A stretch of DNA of 64,000 nt from Favolaschia claudopus (Eukaryota; Basidiomycota; Agaricomycetes; Agaricales; Mycenaceae): positions 682,001-746,000 of the forward strand of contig JAWWNJ010000046.1 in NCBI GenBank assembly GCA_037176885.1, written 5' to 3'. Below are positions 45,138 to 57,427 of this stretch, in pieces; the stretch's first letter is position 1, and each line of letters starts with the position of its first letter. A model generated the notes under the pieces. That model searched no databases. It had not been told where the DNA came from and was given only the letters and a program-made list of their open reading frames with translations. The position numbers and the translations under genes were made by a program.

Positions 45138-45150
45138 CCGACTGGGTCAT

Positions 45151-46036
45151 GAGAGCGCTTGTCGGTGGATATTAAACCTACGCACCCCCACTCCGGGAAT
45201 TAGAATGACTTCGTAGGTTCAATTTTGGGTTGTGTGGGAGCATCTCCCTATTACTGCCTAGAAGTTGCCTGCAATCCGAACGAACGGTGGGCGTCTAAAA
45301 GGTAAATTGCCCCGCAGGGTGGTGTCAGTGTGCAAATTTGGACTCCATTCTCACAGGGTCAGCATCGGTAATTTGGTTCCTTCGAAACTTCACGGTGGTC
45401 AATTTGTGACCTTACAACATTTATGTCTTTCACTGTGGACTGCTTTACTGATGTACTTATTCAAAGAAGAAACTCCCCGGCGTTCCGATATAGAATTACT
45501 CTGATATTGACAACGCCTCGAGTCCGGCAGTATGAATATTGTTCTTGAAAGCTTGAATACAGCAGTCGATAAACGAAGTATAATGGATAAGTTTCTCATG
45601 CCGTGACTGCCACGATTGGACGGGTTATCAAAATTTAGCACATTCAACTGAGTCATGAGTCGATGCGACGCCTGAGGGTTCAAAACTGGCGTCTTATAAT
45701 TATGTAACATTGGATCCCAAGCGCCAGATCAAATGTGCTGGACAAGTAGAATTCCACTTTTGAGTACTTATTCGTAGTCATCATCCGAAAGCTGGATGGA
45801 TGTAGCCAAGTTACGGAGCGACGGTGTACTCCCCTCTGCGACCTCTTGTGACTTAGGTTGGCTCGTTAAAATGTCGAGCCACATCAAGTGTCATGGTCAC
45901 GTGATCGTGTTTAACGACGCAACAAAGAGCATGTATAATATTAGGCGAAGTTAAGAGCTACGACGAGCACAGAGTCAGTATAGAAGAGATGCCCTCCTTA
46001 ACTGCGCGTCGCAGTCGACGGAATCAGTGGTTCCAG
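45151..46036. other. intergenic stretch, no supported gene
   Basis: No gene is supported in this 0.9 kb; the longest frames are about 100 codons and have no domain. Confidence 0.5.
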
Positions 46037-46902
46037 TCATGAGTTCGACCAATGAAGCCAGTCGTTGAAGTTGGTGTACGGAATAGTGTCACCGGTCTTG
46101 GTCCAGTCGAGGATGGGTTTCCACCAAGCGAGCACGTCGTCGACCGAGCTTGATAACAAAAAGAAGATTTCGTCAGTACCAATTGACGCATTCAGCGAAG
46201 GATCCAAATGCCGATGGGAAATTGAAAGAAGAATAGAACGAAACAAACGCAACGGTAAGTAATATGCGAAACTCGTACCTCGGCCATTGCGTGACGTTAG
46301 CGGTGCTCATCGCTCCATACACAAAGTCGATAAAGTTTTGCTGGGTGATGGGGCAGCCAGAGGAAGCGCAAGAGCCCACGATATTAGCATAAATCTGAGG
46401 GATGGGGAAGTAAGAACCGGATAGAATCCATCGCGCAAGAGACTTTGACGCACCGAGCCAGACAGGTTAGGAATGGAGCCGGACGTGTGGACGTTGGGGT
46501 TTTGGCACTGGTTGAGGGTGATGACACTTGTGGTCTATATCACGAAGATTCCGACGTCAATGAAGCATAATGAAGGGTTTACACCTTGACCCAATCCCAC
46601 TTACACCTTGACAAGCCGCTGCAGCAACGCACTGGTGGTGACTCCAGATGCTCGTTCCGTTTTCCTTGAGGCACGAATTTGTCTGTAGATATTTTGAATA
46701 AATTTGTGCCGATACGCTGCAAAATACGCACGACGGATGCACAGGCAGGACTGTAGCTGTGCAAAGTGTCGTGAATGCCGATGTACTTCTCATAACCGAC
46801 GCAAGTTTGGGGGTCGACTGTAACGCGGGGTATGAGGGCAGACGCAGAGCTGAGTGTGCTGAGGTTGGCAAGCAAGGCGACAGAGGTCCAGAACCAGAGC
46901 AT
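46037..46902 (-). CDS. small secreted Cys-containing protein, unknown function
   Basis: Five exons on the minus strand encode a signal peptide (MLWFWTSVALLANLSTLSSA), then VDPQTCVGYEKYIGIHDTLH and SPACASVVRILQ / TNSCLKENGTSIWSHHQC, VAAAACQ / TTSVITLNQCQNPNVHTSGS, IYANIVGSCASSGCPITQQN, FVYGAMSTANVTQWP / SVDDVLAWWKPILDW and finally TGDTIPYTNFNDWLHWSNS before the TGA at 46037-46039. About nine Cys in the mature part and N-glycosylation sites (NGT, NVT) fit an extracellular protein. TATAAAA on the minus strand lies about 80 nt upstream. The C-terminal Trp-rich block looks conserved, but I do not recognise a named family. Confidence 0.75.
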
Positions 46903-47557
46903 CGTAGAATGTAAGTTCAACGAGAGTGTTTAGAGTCAGCAGTAAAAGCGGGGGCTCTGACGGTGGAGCGTCGTCAAGTGTCTCTTTTATAGTCGAACCT
47001 CATTCCGCGAGGTAAAATTAGTTGGGCGAAGCCAAGGTGAAGCCGAAAGCGTTTCAGAATGAATTTTGAATGGAAACGAGTGGTCGTCAAGAAGACCTTG
47101 GGAAGATCTGTTCGATTTTACCCTGGGCTTGATGCGCCAGCAAACGAAGGGATTCGAGTTGCAGGAGACGGCGAAATGACACCGGCGAGCGCTTCAAGTC
47201 GTGGTGGTCGAAGCAGAAGAAAGATGGTGGCCGTGACTGGCGGAACGAGATTCCCATGATGGTTTGACTGATCCCATCAACGGGGTTACAAAATGCCGAA
47301 GCTACTTTGAATTTTCAACCAGACTGACTCCGGTAGAGTTCAGCGCTCAGCTTTCGTGAAGGCTTGGGTTCGCGATCATTGATATGTAGGTAAGTAAGTA
47401 ATTAACCACCGTATAAAGAGAAAGTAGAAAATGGGTGATGGAAGATGAACGGAACGGAAATAATGAAATTACGGGGAGACATGATCTCATTCCGAAGCTA
47501 TGTATACCGCCGCCGAAACCAGGTAAAAAAATGTTTGAGCCATTCGCAATGCCGTCA
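46903..47557. other. intergenic stretch, no supported gene
   Basis: The promoter of the secreted protein gene and the 3' flank of the peroxidase; nothing else is seen. Confidence 0.5.
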
Positions 47558-49683
47558 TTAGGACAAGAATCGAGCTGATCTTCGCTTTGGCGTGCACGGA
47601 GAAAGCTCGAATATGGAATGGGAATCCCACGTTGAGATTTTGGTGCCGTCAATCTCAGCGCCGATTGTGTACGAGTCGAACTCGGTCACTTCGATGCTCC
47701 AAAGCGAATATGAGCTTCCAGCCGCCACAGACTGCGTAGACGGGGTAAGGTCGATTTCTTTAACGACTATGCGATCCACATCGTCCCTCACTTCCTGTTC
47801 GAGGTAAACGCGCGCGGGATTAACACCATTGCGAACCTTATGATGAGGTCAGTAATTATAAGCGCTTTATTAGAGATGAGGATGTACGTACTGCGACATC
47901 GAAGCGTCCTTTCAGTGGATTATTTGAGGTCGTGCACGACGAGGTAGAAAAGACGACGCTATCTTGCACCGCAAATCCGACCCCACCCTGGTCCTCCATT
48001 TTGCCATTGACGATGAATCGCATTTTGGTTATACCAGCCGCAGGGTCAATTGAGAGGGCCGGAGCTCCGGAGTCGGAGTGGTTGAACGCGTACCAAGCGG
48101 ATGTGACACGTCCACCAAGCGTCTCGGAAATGCGATCTGCAGACATAGGGAACTTTTCAGACTGTTTCCCTGAGTGGTCTTCCAGCTGAATGGCAACGGA
48201 ACGAGTCGCATCGCTTGACTGGTTGAATAACTGCGAAAAGAATGATGAGAGTTCTGTTGGAGACGAAAGGCACTGTACACACATACCCGAACGAAGCCAG
48301 ACAGCTTCAGAGCGTCTCCATCGAGAATCAGTTCGACTCGGGAAGGTTTGATAGGCAGTGGCTCGATTACTTCGGTAAGCTGAACACCGTTGGGCACTGT
48401 ATCGACCATGCGTGCCAATAGCGTAGCACACCTAGAAGCAAATGCTTCCGGCGAGTCGGCGAATCTAAATTCGGTTAGAGACGACGGGATTCAATCGTGT
48501 TCGAAATTCATACGATTTCATTGTTACATTTCCATCGCTCCCAAAAATTCGTTTATCAGAATTGGTGGTATCGTTGGCGCCGACGACAAGCGGATTTTGT
48601 GTTGTTCCAGACATATATTCCGTTGCGCTAGACATCTTTGTCAACGCTTCACCAACAAACGATCTGAATTTTAAAACGTACACATTATTGTCAAAGTGAC
48701 CAAACGTAGTGTCGAAATGTTGAACCGATTCCGTATTATTCGAATCGTGCAGCTCCGGAACACTTTGAGGGAATTCAGCGTGTGCGACGCCACCGAAGCT
48801 GTGTCTTTGAAACAGAAGAAAACTCAGCATGGAAATAAAAAAGCTGGTGAATCAGGAATCTCACCCGCAGGCGACGAGGCCGATCATCTCCGTCTGAGTG
48901 AAACCTTGACGCGCAAACGAGGCAATGTGCGCGTCTAGATCTTGCTGAGGTTCCGGAACACCAGGCTTGTTGGGTTCCCCAGCATCTATACGTCCGCCGC
49001 GGAAGGGAACTATCGGGCCGCCGCTGCAAAACGCGAGCGAAGCATGAGCTATTGGCGGGTGGGCTTGAACACAGAAACAGACCAGGTTTCAACGGAAGTG
49101 ATCAATCCAAGGGCCACCAAATCGGCGACTACAAATCGTGCGAGCGTCTGGTTAACACGGAAGCCATTAACTTGTGATGCGGCTGACTTACTCGAGACGT
49201 AGCGGGTAGCTTGACTAACGAATACTTCCACGGTATTTTGGAAACCGTTGCCCACATTCTTGCACAGAAATTTTGAACACCTAGTACGAATTGAACATGA
49301 CGGTAGCTGCACTTACCTCGCCCCTCTGTTGCTCCTCTGCGAAACGGATCGAGGCATCTAGACCTCCGGTGCCATCCTCAACATTATGCGTCGCCATATC
49401 ATGATAAGCCTGCACGGTCAGTCTAAATCCAAGCCCCAACGAAAAAAAAAATCGCTTTTTAGAGACTAACCGTGCGGATCCAATCAGCGGTATTCGCCCT
49501 CCCCGTCCCATCTCCAAACGTATAGAAATCGCAAGGCAGAATAAAAGACGCCAATCCCCCAAATCTATCAGCCTGATCCCAACGGATGGCCTCCAAGGCA
49601 TCTAGCTGAGGCGAAGGCCAAACATACGCCCACGACGAACGAAGAAAAAAGGAAAAGAGCGAAAGGGAAAGAAGGGGAATCAT
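47558..49683 (-). CDS. secreted heme peroxidase (plant-type superfamily, ascorbate/cytochrome c peroxidase-like)
   Basis: Many short introns interrupt a protein of about 560 residues. The signal peptide is MIPLLSLSLFSFFLRSSWA. The distal site is DWIRT / AYHDMATH, with the distal Arg and His, followed by DGTGGLDASIRFAEEQQ and NVGNGFQNTVEVF. The substrate-side block is VVADLVALGLITSVETC / GGPIVPFRGGRIDAGEPN, then VPEPQQDLDAHIASFARQ and the proximal-His block EMIGLVACG / HSFGGVAHAEFP. Further exons carry FGSDGNVTMK, PLPIKPSRVELILDGDALKL and a C-terminal beta-rich domain of about 250 residues (MRFIVNGKMEDQGGVGFAV, YTIGAEIDGTKISTWDS). It is expected to act outside the cell, oxidising small substrates with H2O2. 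No WSC domain is seen. TATAAA lies about 40 nt upstream. Confidence 0.85.
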
Positions 49684-50451
49684 GTTCAAGTTATGGACGT
49701 CTGTGTCTTCTGACGAATCTTTTATACGACCAAGACGCGGTTACCTTTGACCGTGTCTTCGAAGCATCAGGATCGTCGATCAAGGTCGCTTCCTCAACGG
49801 CGCCGTTTATCCACTGGCAGACGCGTCTGTCACTCCGCCTTCCTTATATATTCCGCTCTCAAATTCGGTTCTGAATGATCAGTGCAAACAGTCACTGCCC
49901 AAACTCGTCGAGTAAGTATTCTGCCAGTGGTGGAATGAGACTAAATCATTAAAATTTAATCAACACGACACACCTTGCCTGAATACGGAAGTCTGATCCA
50001 CATTTTCGAGGGACCTGAGAAGTTACAGAATGAAAATCATGCTGACGCTTACTTATAAACGGCTTCCCATTGGCCATGGCTTCCCACCTGTTCAAGTTGA
50101 TTCCGAACTTTGCCGGCTGACAAGGAAAGACTGACGCGGTTTATAAACTTGAATGCCCTGACGATCCCGGTACCCACAAGGCGCCCACTCAAAGTTGTCG
50201 AACTCTCCGCCGAACCCGATTCCGGCTTGGCAGCCATAAGTCACTTTCGAGGTAGCGACGAATTCTTGAAAACAACACTCGTCGGCGGCGTGTCCTCGCG
50301 CGAGGCATCCCCCTTCGAGGCTCAAGCAAAAGAAGCATAGGCATCCATAGAACATACAAAAAGGATGATATTCTCACCACGAGCACATTGCATTTGCCAC
50401 CCTACCCATCTCTAGATCCCTCCTGAACGCGGCACTTCTGCTCTCACTTAC
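49684..50451. other. intergenic stretch with a doubtful Cys-rich frame
   Basis: A minus-strand frame at 50092-50355 (LARGHAADECCFQEFVATSK, TYGCQAGIGFGGEFDNF) resembles part of a Cys-rich secreted protein, with a GT donor after APCG, but no upstream exon with a usable signal peptide can be joined to it. I leave it as unassigned. Confidence 0.4.
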
Positions 50452-51545
50452 TTATCTCCGAGACAAGAACCGCGCAACCGTAACCAGAGACCCGAACGTA
50501 CGTCTCAGCATCGACGACTTTTTGGCTTGAACTTCGTCGCTGGACCCATGGCCAGCGTACACCTGCGCCGAAACGCTTCGCAGACGGTCCCGCACGAAAC
50601 TGACTGCCCCCGCCCGTAAACGCGCTATCGGTCCCTTTGGCGCCTCGACTTCTTGTGTGTCAGAGCATCGGCGGGTGAGTGGCGCCAAGGGGATCCGCAA
50701 TTTGAGTAACGAGTAGCTGGTGTACCCGCCGAGGCTCCAGATACGGGTTGAGAGAGAGGAGAACGATAGAACTTGTGAGGTATTGCGAAGCTGATTATCG
50801 TTGCTGATATTGTCGTCCAACACTAGTACTCTTGGTTCACTTGGACGGCCGAGTCCGATGTTGGGAGTGTATCGTGACAGGGCGTGCCTAGGTTGGGTGG
50901 GACTTGCTGGTGCGCTTTGAGATGACATAGGACGTTGCGGGTGTGGGCGTGGGTCGCCGGCAGGCGATGAGAAGCAATTGAGGATGTTTGGCGAGGGCGA
51001 CAGGAGACACACATTGTGTGCGCTTCGGGATGGAACAAGAATACCAAGGCCGACGCGAGCGGGGGTGCTACTTTGCAGAGAAGTGTCGTTGAAGAAGAAG
51101 TCCTCGCTGGGCGAGGGCGGCAGGCCGTCATACATCGCCTACGAAGGGAGGCAGATCAGATTCATACGACATGGACCATGTTCTTCAGACGAACCTGCAT
51201 AGATGCTGCGCGATCGCGCTGACGATTGACGGGTGGCGCCAGCGAGCGAGTGAAACCTGAGCCTGTGCTGTATCGTAACGCCTTCATCATCTTGTCTTGC
51301 ACTTCAGCAGTCTGGAATCGGTCCGACTGGGCGATAATAATTGGAAGCTCTGGAATAGAATTGGATCTAGGCGAGTTCTGCGCCGCTGACTCGCTCGGAT
51401 GCGAGGAGGAGCTGTAGTCGCTGTCAGGTGCAGAAGGCGAGTCGGGGCTTTCTGAGGACGAGTTGCAATAGTCTGAAAGGGCTTGTAGGGTAGTGGTAGA
51501 TGCGGTAGATGGCCCAGCAGCAGTAGAGAGCGACAATAGAGACAT
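50452..51545 (-). CDS. Ser-rich protein of unknown function
   Basis: Two exons. The first reads MSLLSLSTAAGPSTASTTTL, a Ser/Pro/Asp-rich region, then SNSIPELPIIIAQSDRFQTA, EVQDKMMKALRYSTGSGFTR and RAASMQ. A 59-nt intron starting GTTCGTCTG leads to AMYDGLPPSPSEDFFFNDT, further Ser/Pro-rich sequence, RIWSLGGYTSYSLLKLRIPL, and a basic C-terminus (MLRRTFGSLVTVARFLSRR) before the stop at 50452-50454. No signal peptide; the short ordered islands inside disorder suggest a regulatory or scaffold role, but no family is recognised. Confidence 0.7.
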
Positions 51546-52125
51546 TGAGCGTGTGGGCGGTTGTGGTACGGGAATGAAAGACGAAGATAGGGGAGTCTCC
51601 TTATACGTGTCCGCGAAATCTGAAAGTGAGATTGAGAAAAATTAACATTTGCATAGAGCCATATACATTGATTTGTGCAGCAAGCAAACGGATTAACGCT
51701 CATTTGTTACTGGTAGATCTTGTATTCATTTCTCCTCGCTGCAACCACCCTGGATGAATATTCCTCAGCCTCAAAATCGTTGATGTAACAAATAAACTAA
51801 ACCCACAAATCTTACATACACTATACTGTCCGGAATATACAATACATATAAGCACGCTGCGCTGCTCCTCCGTTGGCGAGACACAATACGGCGATGAACG
51901 ACGACAACGGCGCCATCGTACCTCACCTCGATCCGCAAATGTGCATCAAGCGGGTAACTATCGCCATCCCCTTGCGAAATCTCGAGCATCCAGTCATGAC
52001 TCCTCGGAGCGAATGGACACCCGTCACAGATGGATAAGAACGCAACGAAACGAACCCAGCAACATCGAACAGCACAGCAGCACGATATTCCCGTTCTCAA
52101 TCTCATTCGTTGTCCCCCACACGTA
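51546..52125. other. intergenic stretch, no supported gene
   Basis: The 5' flank of the Ser-rich gene and 3' flank of the membrane protein gene. Frames on both strands here are shadows of each other, without a domain. Confidence 0.45.
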
Positions 52126-54063
52126 TCACCTCCCCACCGCCATCGCCCACGCAGCGGTCCGCCTCGCACTCTCACTCATCGTATCCGAACGCGCAACCTT
52201 CGTATTCGAATTCGTCGTCGACGAAGCCGGATGATTCCCACCCCGAGTCGGCGCAGGCGGCAGAGGCCGAGGCTGCGGTATCCACTCCGCCCCAGGCCGC
52301 GGCGTCATCGTCGACGTGAAGGTGCGTTTTCGACGAAGTGGGGATGTTACGGTGTTGGTGTGGGTATTGATGGCGTCAGCGGTGTTGTTGAATTCGAATT
52401 GACTAGGGATGTATAGCTGGAGGCCTTGTATGTCGGTCTGCGCAGGTTGAAGCGAAAGAAAATGGGGATGGGATTCGTTTGAAGAAAAGCAAGGAGTAGG
52501 AACGCACCGCCCTCCTGACTTTGATAATTGCGTTCGGATCCTTCTGCTTCGCGTCCCCGGCCTGTGCGGCCGAAAGGAGGTTGTTCCAGTCTGCCCGCGC
52601 ATTTAGGCTGAAAAACGGAAGATGCAAAGGGATCAGCGTAAATAGAAACAACCGAACGATTGCATGAACATACGTAGAGATGAGACAGATCGAATACATC
52701 TTCGATAGGCAGAAATCCCAGATGAAGAAGCTGGATGAGAGCATCGATTCAGAACATCCGAACGTGAAGCCAGATCAATGGCCTACAATGTAGTTTTCTG
52801 AACAATGATTCGTGATTCATCAGACAAATAGAAGAAGAAGACAATGAAGCAGAATTCGACTCACAGGATCGAGCAAAAACAGCGTAACATCCGCGATGGC
52901 TGCTACGGAGGTAACCATCCCCGTCTGTACAGTCAGAAAGATGATCTTGTCCGCCACCGAGTCGGTTTGCGTCTTGAATCCTGTCTTGTTCACCCACTAC
53001 CACATAACATACCGTCAGGAGGATGCCTTGACAAAGTGAGATTGGTGGACGAGAGGAGACATACGAGAAAGTTGACCAAGAACGCGGTGATGAAGAGGTC
53101 CGCAAAGGCCGTAGACGTGAGCCACAGGGTGAGTGGCAGCTCGGCGAAGCGGAATTCGGCAAAGGTGGAGTGGGATGCGACAGCCATCGTTGCGGCGACG
53201 CCGCCAGCTGTCGATTGAAATTCTTGTAAACAAAACAAACGCGAGCATAAAAAACATAACGACGCACCGAGTGAGGTAAATGCCAAGAGTGCGACGACTC
53301 CGGCAAGCCAATTCGACTTCGTGACTTGGCGAATTCGCCATGCGAGGAAAAGTTGAACGGGAGTTGATATTAAGGTCTGCCAATTTAATCATAGTTGAGC
53401 GAGGCAGCTCTTGAGTCAAGGAGAAAGGACGAACGGTGACTATTGGATCTACGGAGAATGAATAATGGGAAGAGTCGAGAACGATATGAGAAGAACACAC
53501 CTGCGGCAATGACTAGTAGACACAACCCTCTCAGTTCCAACAAGCCTAGTCACGTTCATCGGGACGAAACACTCACAGGTCGGCGATTTGTTTGTATTCA
53601 CTGCGAAAGCGCATGAGAAAACGCTCAGACAAAGTGGCTTGTGGACGTACCGTTGTGTAACTTAATGAGAGGCTCGTAGATAGTAGCGACATCGCATATT
53701 GTATTGATAATTTCCATCACGATTAGGTAGTATATCTGCCAGTGTCGAGTGTCGGGTGAATAGAGGAGGAAAGCGAGGATAGTTGAGCGTACGAGATATC
53801 GAATGTATGCGTGGTCGCTGAAGTAAATACATCTTAGAAAACCAAGATAAGTGAGAGAACTAAAGAAAGACGCACTTTTTGTAGACCCGAAAGTAAGAGT
53901 GAACCTGGTGTCGAATCCGTTGGTCAGATACCAGACATGCTTCTTAGATTCACCGGAGCTGTACCTGCACAATAAAGACACCAAAAAGCAGAGCATTGAG
54001 AATGACGCCAAAGAAAAGTGGGGCGAAGCTATCGGAAGCCTGGGTCAGCATATCGAGATCCAT
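52126..54063 (-). CDS. seven-helix membrane protein, DUF6534-type
   Basis: Multiple exons encode a polytopic membrane protein of the type very expanded in mushrooms. It starts MDLDMLTQASDSFAPLFFGV, helix 1 continues ILNALLFGVFIVQ, and later helices include IYYLIVMEIINTICDVATIY, TPVQLFLAWRIRQVTKSNWL, AGVVALLAFTSLG and FAELPLTLWLTSTAFADLFI. The DUF6534-like block is NKTGFKTQTDSVADKIIFLT, VQTGMVTSVAAIADVTLFLL, then FLLSKMYSICLIST-like sequence / LNARADWNN. The C-terminal tail is cytosolic and Thr/Pro-rich (TDIQGLQLYIPSQFEF to AWAMAVGR). Function is unknown for the whole family; sensing or signalling is often suggested. Confidence 0.82.
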
Positions 54064-54890
54064 AGTCCACCGGAAAGTAGTTAGACGAACGTAAGCTCGA
54101 AATTGGGACCAGGCAAACCCTGCGGAGAGCCGTCGGTAGCGGCCATGGGCAGCGAGCGAAAGCCTTGCCCATGGAAGGCGATGGGGGTTTTGTCGGTAGC
54201 CAAGTCACAGCCATCTGATTGACATGAGATTGATATGTCACGTCACCGCTGATTTTCGCAAACGTCGATCACAGAGAATTGATTCAATGTCGAGATGTTG
54301 TTACTTACCGCAATTGCGGCTTCGTTGCTTCAACGTTCATTGCGTTCATCGAGGCGCGCGAACTGTATCTAGAAATTTAAAATGCGTCAGAAATTCTGTT
54401 TGTTGATTTTTTTTCTCATCTCAAATGTGACTCAATCCCGAACTTGTTGATCGGCCGGAATTGAGATCGCCGGTTGCCCAGAGGAGAAGTTCAAACACAA
54501 GTATACCTCTAGATGGATGCGCTTTGAATTTGAGCACTCAACTACACCTGATTGATCCTTTCAGTGATCCCGCCCGAAAAGAATAAATACGGATTCCGTT
54601 GCCAGCTTCACTGGTCTGGCTCCCCGCTCATTCCGTCTTATTTCTGGAGGGAAGGAGGGGAATGTAGGTGAGTGAGTGAACTTGCTTGCGTAAAAGCCAC
54701 AGTTTACTTTTTGAAAGAACTTCCCTTGATGTTGAGATCGAGCCTCGAGAGCGTGTTCAAAGCAAGGCGTGCTAGTTTGGTCGGTCGCCGTGACTTGGGA
54801 TGAATCGCCTGGAAATAGTGACGCATTGAATGTTAATATTTCAAGATTCACAAATGTCAAAATATCCGGAAATTGTTTACGTTTCACGGT
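54064..54890. other. intergenic stretch; original 3' flank of the gene split by the retrotransposon
   Basis: A minus-strand frame at 54561-54887 begins right at the insertion site, but it is just the former 3' flank read out of frame: before insertion the host gene would have stopped two codons past the target site. No gene is supported. Confidence 0.6.
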
Positions 54891-55269
54891 TGTAATAGAA
54901 ATAGCTGATTTTCTATTAGGTTGAGTTCACTAAACTCGTTAACAAATCCCCTTGCAGTGTTCCAGTGTTCAAGTGATCGACAGGCCGAGTCGTGGCGATT
55001 ATTGAACAGGATTTAGAGCTGGAAAGCCGAAGGTTGGTGCATATTGCAGTAGAAATGTGGGTGAGTAGAGTAAGTTTATTGAAGCTACCACCCGCAGTTT
55101 ATATACAGACATAGGAGCTTCTACAAATGTATCATGTTGATAGAATGAATGTATCGAGACATCTGAGGAGTCGGAATGAAGTAGGAGAATGGAGACTGGA
55201 ATGAAAAGGAAAAATGGAGAGGAAAGACGAATGATCGTTGAAGTTTGAATCATACCGATATCCATCACA
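54891..55269 (-). repeat. LTR (3' LTR of the retrotransposon)
   Basis: 379 bp, identical by eye to 57428-57806. It lies at the downstream end relative to the minus-strand gag gene. Confidence 0.95.
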
Positions 55270-55311
55270 TATCCCCCCCACTCAACGAGCATGGAATTAT
55301 GCAGCCAATAT

Positions 55312-57349
55312 TCAACGAGTGTCGGAAAACTCGTCGCTGTTCATCGCCAAATCCATCAATGTGTCTTCATGGAAAATAATTGCCGAATGAAACTCGATGA
55401 GATTCGTGAATTTCTGAGTGTCCAAGACGGTACACCAAGAACGAGGGGCGCCGCTCATAACCTCTGAAATCAGTGCAGTGTCGTCCAAAGCATACACCGC
55501 TGTCAGAAGTTCAAGTTTGCGCATGTAATACTCGGCCGGCTTTTCGTTTCCGTGTCCCGATTGTCGATATTTGGCTCGTAATGCCCTCTTCCGAGTCCTA
55601 TCCAACCATTTGGCGGACATGAAGAAGTGGGCCAATCCCTGACGAAAGGTATCCCAGTTTTGCATGATTTCCTTCTGATAGTCCTTTGACAGCGAAAAGA
55701 ACCAATTTTCTGCATACCCCGTGAAGCGACGGTGCACAAGACGTCCAAGCTGCTGCCGAGCTCGCGGCCCTTCTTCAGCAAGAAGATTGATTTGGTTGAT
55801 CCAACCCATGAGTGTGTCGGGATTGCCGTCCCACTCTGGAATGTCCGCAATTTTCAATCTCTGGTCGAAGTAGTGATGGTTGACCTCCGATTCCTTCTTT
55901 GAACCATCGACATCGCCTGATGGGTCACCATTTCGGCGCCCACCCGAAGATTTGCGAGGTTTATTCGAATCCTTCTTCGGTGACTTCCCATCTGAATCAT
56001 CATCCGAATCGCTTGGATCATCACCGGGATTGGGAGCGCTAGAAGTCTTGTTGGGCACAGCGGAATTGCCTTTGTTCCGTGGGCCTGAAAAGTGGCTGGG
56101 AAGAGCGAAACCAAGGCCCGACATCCCAGGTGTGTATTCTCGTTGGTTTTCGTGTGGCGAAAAATTATTACTGCCTTTTGGTTTGATCGACTTTGAGCCA
56201 TCTTCGGTTTGAACAATGCCCAAAGCTTCGCGATATCTCAATCCCGGGCTTGCAGACTTCGCAAATGAATGTGCTGCAGCGGGTTGAGGAAGAATATTCG
56301 ACTGAGTTTTTATATCATCCTCGTCTACGACTTCTTCAACCCAAGCCTTTTTATTTTTGGCTGCGGCCGCTTTGCGCATTTCTTTCGAAGAAGCATATTC
56401 GAGCTCAGATTGAACTTGTGAATCCTCCCGTTTAATCGAAGCTTTCCGGAATGTCGGAGAAAGCGGAGGAGCAACATTGTTGCTGGAGGAATGATGCGGA
56501 GCCGATTGAGAAGCCTCTGGCGCCGAAAGACTGCGACGATACTCATCGTAATAAGCCTGAATTTCTTCGTCCGGTGCGCGAGGCTCATCCGCAATGAAAT
56601 TGTAATGCGGCGTTCAAAATTTCAAGGTAGTTTTCGACTTCCGCACGAAAGCAAACTGCAAGAATTTCGAAATCATTGGCCGAGTAGAAGGCCAATGGGT
56701 CCTCGCCTCCACCCCAGCTAGGTGTAGGTGGCACTGGTGTGCCGAATATATCGAACCCGCGCTGAGCAGATTTGCGAAGATCATCAAGCTGTTTGAAAAT
56801 TGTCCAGTATGGACCTTTTCGAAGGCGATAGACGGCGCGAACATTGCCGTTATATTCGCCGACGTCAACTGAACGGAGCAGTGTTCCAAGAATCGCCAAT
56901 GTGTGATTGAAAACTCTGAAAAAATCCTCCGACGTTGTAGGTTTGAAATCGGACAGAAAAAGCTTGGAGAATGTGTTAACACCGAACTCCAGGACCTTGG
57001 CGCGACGTGCAAGGACAGCGGGATCGCCGTGAAGGAGTTGGTGATATGGATAAACTGTCGGTAGGTCGAGCGTTCCTAAACTGATCTTTGTTGTGTAGTC
57101 AACGAGTTGTGGACCATTGTATTCTTGAAGATCAGAGGCTTCGCTGACGTTCTGGTTTTGAACAGTGTTTCCAAAATTTGGCAATGAGGATGGGGAGGGT
57201 GAACCACGAAGCGACGAATTGCCCAAAGGGGAATGGAGAGCACTAACGGCCGGCTTTTCCGTGGCCTGCACGCTAATGTTCTGAGGGTCGTTCGGGTCGG
57301 TTTCCTGTTTATAATTCTCCCAATTGCCGGAATAAGTCTTCTGATCCAT
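55312..57349 (-). CDS. retrotransposon gag-like protein, one frame break
   Basis: The first open segment (57349 to about 56590) starts MDQKTYSGNWENY and has the order of a capsid N-domain (LDLPTVYPYHQLLHGDPAVL). The second segment (about 56610 to 55312) continues with IADEPRAPDEEIQAYYDEYR, a charged linker (DDPSDSDDDSDGKSPKKDS) and the retrotransposon-gag core: WDGNPDTLMGWINQINLLA, GYAENWFFSLSKDYQKEI, NWDTFRQGLAHFFM, YYMRKLELLTAVY. The two frames meet at about 56590-56610 with no intron, so a single-base indel is likely; a programmed shift or a consensus error is possible. No CCHC zinc knuckle is visible. Confidence 0.8.
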
Positions 57350-57427
57350 GATGAGTCTGGATCAATGGAAGATGCGATAGATATATAGGAAAATACGAGT
57401 TAACGAATTTCCCAATGTGTCCACCAG

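Noticed and set aside
43996..45150. Alternative upstream start for the viperin-like protein at 45150
   Set aside because: The added 32 residues are translated from the TATA-like box and the promoter palindrome, so the 45054 start is preferred.
50092..50355. Cys-rich minus-strand frame
   Set aside because: Interesting composition, but no signal peptide exon or in-frame continuation could be joined.
54561..54887. 108-codon minus frame starting at the retrotransposon boundary
   Set aside because: It is the old 3' flank of the split gene in another frame; the original reading frame stops two codons past the insertion site.
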